A stretch of 64,000 nucleotides of DNA from JAENVU01 sp038250905 (lineage in GTDB: Bacteria > Actinomycetota > Acidimicrobiia > IMCC26256 > JAENVU01). A model generated the notes under the pieces. It did not search any database. It saw only the letters and a list, made by a program, of their open reading frames with translations, and was not told where the DNA came from. The stretch covers positions 36,307 to 100,306 of the forward strand of contig JBBSBV010000014.1 in NCBI GenBank assembly GCA_038250905.1, written 5' to 3'. How positions within the stretch are numbered: the first letter of the stretch is position 1; every line of letters begins with the position of its first letter. A program made the position numbers and the translations under genes. This document shows positions 59,583 to 64,000 of the stretch, one piece after another.

Positions 59583-61745
59583 TCAGGCCGCGGTGAGTTC
59601 GCGGTCGTCCTCGATGGCGACGACCGGTGCCGGAGCGCCGGTGCCCTCGAGGTCGAGGTGCGGGAGGATGCGGTCCAGCCAGCCCGGCAGCCACCAGTTG
59701 GCCTTGCCGAGGAGGCTCATCGTCGCCGGGACCAGGATCATGCGCACGAGGGTGGCGTCGATGAGGACGGCGACCGCGAGGCCCACGCCGAAGAGCTTGC
59801 CGTTCGGGTCGTCGCCGAGGACGAAGGCGCCGAACACGCTCATCATGATGAGTGCAGCCGAGGTGATCACCCGGGCGGTGCTCGAGAGACCGCGGACGAC
59901 GGCCTCGTGGTTGTCACCCGTGGCGACGTACTCCTCCCGCACCCGGGAGAGCAGGAACACCTCGTAGTCCATCGAGAGGCCGAAGAGGATGGCGAACATG
60001 ATGAGCGGCAGCATCGGGTTGATCGGCATGGTGGTGTGCAACCCGATCAGTTCGTTGCCCCAACCCCACTGGAAGACCGCGACGAGCACGCCGTAGGCCG
60101 CCGCGATCGAGAGCAGGTTCATGAGCGCGGCCTTGAGGGGCACGAGGATGGACCGGAACACGATCAGGAGCAGGATGAACGACATCGCCACGACCACCGC
60201 GATGAATACCGGCAGCCGGTCCGTGATGCGGTCCGCGAGGTCCGTCACCATCGCCTGACCGGTCAGCGACACCCGTGCGCCGGTGCCCTGCACCGTCGCC
60301 GGCAGCACGTCCGAGCGGAGGTGGCGGACGAGTCGGTCGGTGCGTTCGTCCTGGGGTGCGGTGGTCGGGTTGGCGGTGAGCAGCGCGGTGTCACCAGTCG
60401 GGTTGAAGACCGGCGGCGTGACATCGGCGACGCCCGGGTCGGACTGCAGTGCGTCGTGCACCCGTGCCACCGCGACCCGGTCGGCGGGCGAGGTGACCTC
60501 GACCACGACCTGGATCGGGCCGTTGAACCCACGGCCGAAGCCGGCGGCCAGGTGGTCGTACGCGGTGCGCTGCGTGGTGTGCTTCGGCGCGTTGCCGTCG
60601 TCGGGGTTGCCGATCCGCATGCTGAGCGAGGGGACGGCGATGGCACACAGGACACCGAGGCTGGCGATCGCGTACCGGACCGGGTGGCTGCCCACGTGGT
60701 GGGCCCAGCGGCCGGAGATCGTCTCGTCGGCCGGCTTGGACACGTGACCCCGGCGGTGGATCGAGAGCTTGTCGATCTTCGTCCCGGCGAGGCCGAGCAG
60801 GCCCGGGAGGAGGGTGATCGCGGCCACCATGGCGACGCTCACGACCAGTGCGACCGAGACCCCCATCGCCGAGATCGAGGGGAGGCCGGCGAGGAACAGT
60901 CCGAGGATTGCGATGACGACGGTGGTGCCGGCGAACAACACGGCCTGACCGGCGGTGGCGTTCGCGGTGCCGGCGGCGTCCTCGACACTCATGCCCTCGT
61001 GCAGGTGCTGGCGGTGCCGGGTGACGATGAACAGCGCGTAGTCGATGCCGACTCCGAGGCCGATCATCATGCAGAGGATCAACGAGAACTCGGGAACGTC
61101 CATGACCGCGGACAGCACGCCCACGCCGGCCGCGCCGACGAAGATGCCGACGAGCGCGGTCACGATCGGCAGGCCCATGGCGACCACCGAACCGAACACC
61201 ACCAGCAGCACGATGATCGCGACGCCGATGCCGATCAGCTCGCTGCTCGCATCCTGCTGCGCGAGTTGTGCGAGTGGGCCGGTGAGTTCGACGCTCACGC
61301 CGCCCTGGTGGGCTCGCTCGATCACGGCGGTGGCGTCGTCGAACTGCGTGGTCGTCAGCTTGTCGACCCCGTACGCGACGTCGAGGTAGGCGGTGGTGCC
61401 GTCGGCGCTGAGCGCCGGTGTCGCGACGCCGGCGACGTCGTGGCCGTGGGCGAGTTGCCGGCTGACCTGACGGACGGTCCCGGCGTGCGCGGCGTCGTCG
61501 AGGCGGCCGTGCTCGGTGTGGAGCACGATTCGGGCCGACTGGCCGCCGTGGCTCGGGAACCGCGCGTCGAGGACGTCGGCCGCGTGCTGCGACTCGACGC
61601 CGGGCACCCGGGAGCGGTTGTCGAACTGGCCGCCGGCGGCGCCTTGGAGCGAGATGATGGCGATGGCGGCGATCAACCAGATACCCAGCACCCGGAACGG
61701 GTGGCGGGCGCTGCTGCGGCCGAGGTGGAACAGGAATGCGCTCAT
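59583..61745 (-). CDS. MMPL-family (RND) membrane transporter
   Basis: Protein of 720 aa with about eleven helices in two repeats. N-terminal LGRSSARHPFRVLGIWLIAAI, then a periplasmic loop; SELIGIGVAIIVLLVVFGSVVAMGLPI and MIGLGVGIDYALFIVTRHRQ (the GxxxDY proton-relay motif) in half one; FILLLIVFRSILVPLKAALMN and LFGLSMDYEVFLLSRVREEY in half two. Actinobacterial MMPL proteins export lipids or siderophores using proton motive force; cargo unknown. ATG 61745 has a strong AGGAGG site. The DUF4389 gene follows after 81 bases. Confidence 0.92.
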   Translation of the reverse strand: MSAFLFHLGRSSARHPFRVLGIWLIAAIAIISLQGAAGGQFDNRSRVPGVESQHAADVLDARFPSHGGQSARIVLHTEHGRLDDAAHAGTVRQVSRQLAHGHDVAGVATPALSADGTTAYLDVAYGVDKLTTTQFDDATAVIERAHQGGVSVELTGPLAQLAQQDASSELIGIGVAIIVLLVVFGSVVAMGLPIVTALVGIFVGAAGVGVLSAVMDVPEFSLILCMMIGLGVGIDYALFIVTRHRQHLHEGMSVEDAAGTANATAGQAVLFAGTTVVIAILGLFLAGLPSISAMGVSVALVVSVAMVAAITLLPGLLGLAGTKIDKLSIHRRGHVSKPADETISGRWAHHVGSHPVRYAIASLGVLCAIAVPSLSMRIGNPDDGNAPKHTTQRTAYDHLAAGFGRGFNGPIQVVVEVTSPADRVAVARVHDALQSDPGVADVTPPVFNPTGDTALLTANPTTAPQDERTDRLVRHLRSDVLPATVQGTGARVSLTGQAMVTDLADRITDRLPVFIAVVVAMSFILLLIVFRSILVPLKAALMNLLSIAAAYGVLVAVFQWGWGNELIGLHTTMPINPMLPLIMFAILFGLSMDYEVFLLSRVREEYVATGDNHEAVVRGLSSTARVITSAALIMMSVFGAFVLGDDPNGKLFGVGLAVAVLIDATLVRMILVPATMSLLGKANWWLPGWLDRILPHLDLEGTGAPAPVVAIEDDRELTAA

Positions 61746-61935
61746 CGGATCCTCCTGGAGGTGGGCCCGCGGGGTTTGCGGGACAGTCGCCACTCTCCAG
61801 GTGCGCGCTGATCAACCGCCGCGCTCGCGCTGAGAGGGCGAGCGGGTACGTCGTCCCGACTGCCGCGATTCCCGCTTGCCCGTGGCCCGAGCGGCCCGTG
61901 AACGACGTGAACAAGAGCGGGGGAAACGTGCTGAC

Positions 61936-64000
61936 TCAGGGGTTCGGAGCCACCTCGCCATCGAGGCGCGCCCGCTCGGACACGGCGGCGAAACCGGTCA
62001 GGCCGAGCGCGGCAATTGCCCGGTCTCGAGCCTGGCGTTCGTCGTCCCGTTGGAAGGCCGGGAGTTCGGCGCCGGCATCGGCACGAAGGCGCTCCGCCTG
62101 GCCGAGTCGGCGGGCCGCCTGCTCCGGATCATCCCGTTCCGCGGCGATCGCGGCGAGGACCACCTCGCACGCAGCCACCGCGACCGGCAGATCCCGCTTC
62201 GGGTCGACCCGGTTCCGGAACCTCCGTGAGTGACCGCGCCGGTCGAGCTCCAGGGCCTCGGTGGCCGCGGCGGCGGCCGCATCGTCGCGCCCGTGGAGCC
62301 GATGGATGACCGCCATGCCGGTGAGGGCGAGGACCAGGACCGGCTCGTTCCGCAGTCGGCGGGCCCCCTCGGTCGCACGCTCGTAGTTGACCTCGGCCCG
62401 CGCCACGTCACCCTCGTGGAGCAGTGCCCACCCCAGACGCGCGAACAAGCTGCCGGTGAAGCCCCGGAGCCCGCACGCGTCGTTGGTCTGGATCGCGGTG
62501 TCCAGCGCACGGACCGCGGCGCCGTAGTTGCCCGCCCGCTCGTCGAACTCGGCGACCACGTCGAGGGTCATCGACAACATGACGGGCCGGTCGATCACGG
62601 CGAATCCCTCGCCCGCGGCGCGGTAGTGCACCTCTGCCACGTCGAGGTCGCCGTCCAGAACGGCAAGCTTGCCCAACGCGTAGGAATGAGCGGCGATCGA
62701 GAACGGATCCTCGGGCGACGCCGCATGGAAGTCCAGCACGACCAGGCGGCGGCGCCGGGCCTCATCCCGATCACCGCGCGCATTGGCCACTTCGGCATAG
62801 AACGAGTGGGCCAACGCGACCGACTCGATGTCGTCGTGGCGCCGGAAGATCTCGAGCGCTTGCGCGAGGTCCTCGTCGCTGTGTTCGGGGAAGCCGGCCA
62901 GGAAGTCGAGCAGTCCCCGACCGGTCAAGGCCAGGGCTCGCGTTCGCTCGTCGGCCTCTCCTCCGCATGCGAAGGCAACGTCGAGCCATCGCTTTCCCTC
63001 GACCACCATGCCGGCCAGCCAGTGGGGCCAACTCGTGCCCCCGGCGATCGTCAGCGCGATGTCGGCATCGTCGTTGGCGACCGCCCACTCGAGCGCAGCT
63101 CGGAGATTGTCGTGTTCCTGGTCGATCGCGGTGAGCCACGCCCGCTGCGTCTCGCCGGTGTACGCGAGGGCGCTCTCCGAGCACAGCGTGGCGTAGTGCC
63201 TCGCCATCGCGTCGCGGACACGCACGGCCTCACCGCGTTCGGTGAGCCGTTCCATGCCGTAGTCGGCCAGGGTCTGGAGTTGCGTGAACCGCAAGTCGGA
63301 GCCCGTCGGGACGGCCACGACCAACGACTTGTCGACGAGGGCGTGCAAATGGTCGGCGAGATCCGCGGCGGCGATCTCGGCGTCGGCACAGACCGCCTCC
63401 GCGGTCGCGAGGTCACAACCACCCGGGAACACGGACAACCGCTCGAAGACGCGCTGTTCGTCGTCGAAGAGCAGCTCGTAGCTCCAGTCGACCACGGCCC
63501 GCAGCGTCTGCTGACGGGCCAGCGCGGTGCGTGACCCGCCGGTGAGCAGGCGGAACCGGTCGTTCAGGCGGGCACTGATCTGCTGGAGCGGGAACGCGCG
63601 GGTGCGGGCGGCCGCGAGCTCGATGGCGAGCGGGAGACCGTCGAGGCGGGTGCAGATGTCGGCGATCACGGCGCGGTCGTCGTCGGAGACTTCGAGCGCG
63701 GCGCCTGCGGCGTTGGCACGGGTGACGAAGAGGGTCACCGCGTCGCCGGTGGCGAGCGGTGGCACGGGCCACACCGTCTCGCCGCCGACCCGCAGTCCCT
63801 CGCGACTCGTGGCCAGCAGCCGCAACGCCGGGCAGCGGCCCAACAGGTCCTCGGCGACCTCGGCGGCCGTCCCGATCACGTGCTCGCAGTTGTCGAGCAC
63901 GATCAGCATCTCCCGGTCGCCGATCATCTCCGCCAACCGGCTGGGATCCGGCACCGTCAAGGCCGCCGCGCTCGCTTGACGGACGCCCGCCGGATCGCCC
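61936..64000 (-). CDS. AfsR/LuxR-like NTPase regulator with TPR repeats, N-terminus beyond window
   Basis: The reading frame is open to the window edge, giving at least 688 residues of a STAND-type ATPase. LIVLDNCEHVI is Walker B; LRLLATSREGLRVGGETVWPVPPL, DGLPLAIELAAARTRAFPLQQISARL and LRAVVDWSYELLFDDEQRVFERLSVFPGG follow as in AfsR/SARP-associated and LuxR-LAL regulators. The rest (about 350-688) is TPR-like helices. Walker A and any N-terminal cyclase or DNA-binding domain lie outside. There is no C-terminal LuxR helix-turn-helix. Target genes are unknown. Confidence 0.85.
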   Translation of the reverse strand, partial: GDPAGVRQASAAALTVPDPSRLAEMIGDREMLIVLDNCEHVIGTAAEVAEDLLGRCPALRLLATSREGLRVGGETVWPVPPLATGDAVTLFVTRANAAGAALEVSDDDRAVIADICTRLDGLPLAIELAAARTRAFPLQQISARLNDRFRLLTGGSRTALARQQTLRAVVDWSYELLFDDEQRVFERLSVFPGGCDLATAEAVCADAEIAAADLADHLHALVDKSLVVAVPTGSDLRFTQLQTLADYGMERLTERGEAVRVRDAMARHYATLCSESALAYTGETQRAWLTAIDQEHDNLRAALEWAVANDDADIALTIAGGTSWPHWLAGMVVEGKRWLDVAFACGGEADERTRALALTGRGLLDFLAGFPEHSDEDLAQALEIFRRHDDIESVALAHSFYAEVANARGDRDEARRRRLVVLDFHAASPEDPFSIAAHSYALGKLAVLDGDLDVAEVHYRAAGEGFAVIDRPVMLSMTLDVVAEFDERAGNYGAAVRALDTAIQTNDACGLRGFTGSLFARLGWALLHEGDVARAEVNYERATEGARRLRNEPVLVLALTGMAVIHRLHGRDDAAAAAATEALELDRRGHSRRFRNRVDPKRDLPVAVAACEVVLAAIAAERDDPEQAARRLGQAERLRADAGAELPAFQRDDERQARDRAIAALGLTGFAAVSERARLDGEVAPNP

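Overview
The window is one continuous, very GC-rich, densely packed stretch of bacterial chromosome. I see no insertion sequences, prophage or CRISPR array. Gene content points to an actinobacterium: families largely restricted to that phylum (DUF3151, DUF3090, SCO1664-type, MSMEG_4193-type phosphatase, CsoR, acyl-CoA carboxylase epsilon subunit), many GTG starts, and many start codons lying 6-9 nt after a TAnnnT box, as in leaderless actinobacterial transcripts. A long SRP RNA with an Alu domain, an F420-type flavoprotein and an ethylmalonyl-CoA pathway set would fit an Acidimicrobiia-like lineage, but that placement is inference.

Layout. 0-5.4 kb: purE, a nitronate monooxygenase, GDP-mannose dehydratase, and the conserved three-gene block MSMEG_4193 phosphatase / DUF3090 / SCO1664 kinase-like. 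5.4-10.8 kb: a minus-strand run of an F420-type iron-sulfur flavoprotein, a ClC protein, NhaA and a fatty acyl-AMP ligase. 11-16.4 kb: a DUF4328 membrane protein, divergent csoR/copA with a clear regulated promoter, a DUF2505 protein and an unusual Nramp protein. 16.4-21.2 kb: metF, two tRNA-Ser genes, tadA, an autoregulated ArsR/SRPBCC pair, small domain proteins, and the SRP RNA. 21.3-27.5 kb: a secreted protein, dnaX-ybaB-recR, then metX/metY. 27.7-29.5 kb: small membrane proteins, two of them with polyproline N-termini (a third is at 11 kb).

29.6-46.1 kb is the metabolic core: thiolase, crotonyl-CoA carboxylase/reductase (ccr) flanked by two paralogous beta-propeller lipoproteins, a methylmalonyl/ethylmalonyl-CoA epimerase, an acyl-CoA carboxylase beta subunit with its epsilon subunit, a family III CoA transferase, and an operon of 3-hydroxybutyryl-CoA dehydrogenase, ethylmalonyl-CoA mutase and a degenerate GGDEF protein. 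Together these cover acetyl-CoA to acetoacetyl-CoA, reduction, reductive carboxylation of crotonyl-CoA, epimerisation and rearrangement toward methylsuccinyl-CoA, plus propionyl-CoA carboxylation. The later steps (methylsuccinyl-CoA dehydrogenase, mesaconyl-CoA hydratase, malyl-CoA lyase) are not in the window.

46-64 kb: a peptidase S51-like protein, a cyclophilin, a secreted X-Pro dipeptidyl-peptidase-like hydrolase, aspartokinase and aspartate-semialdehyde dehydrogenase, a secreted copper-radical oxidase with five C-terminal repeats, hydrolases, a PadR regulator overlapping an orphan ModA, a DUF4389 protein, an MMPL transporter, and an AfsR/LuxR-like NTPase regulator cut by the window edge. 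Methionine and aspartate-family synthesis recurs (lysC, asd, metX, metY, metF). No computation was run; family names come from recognised motifs and remembered sequence similarity.
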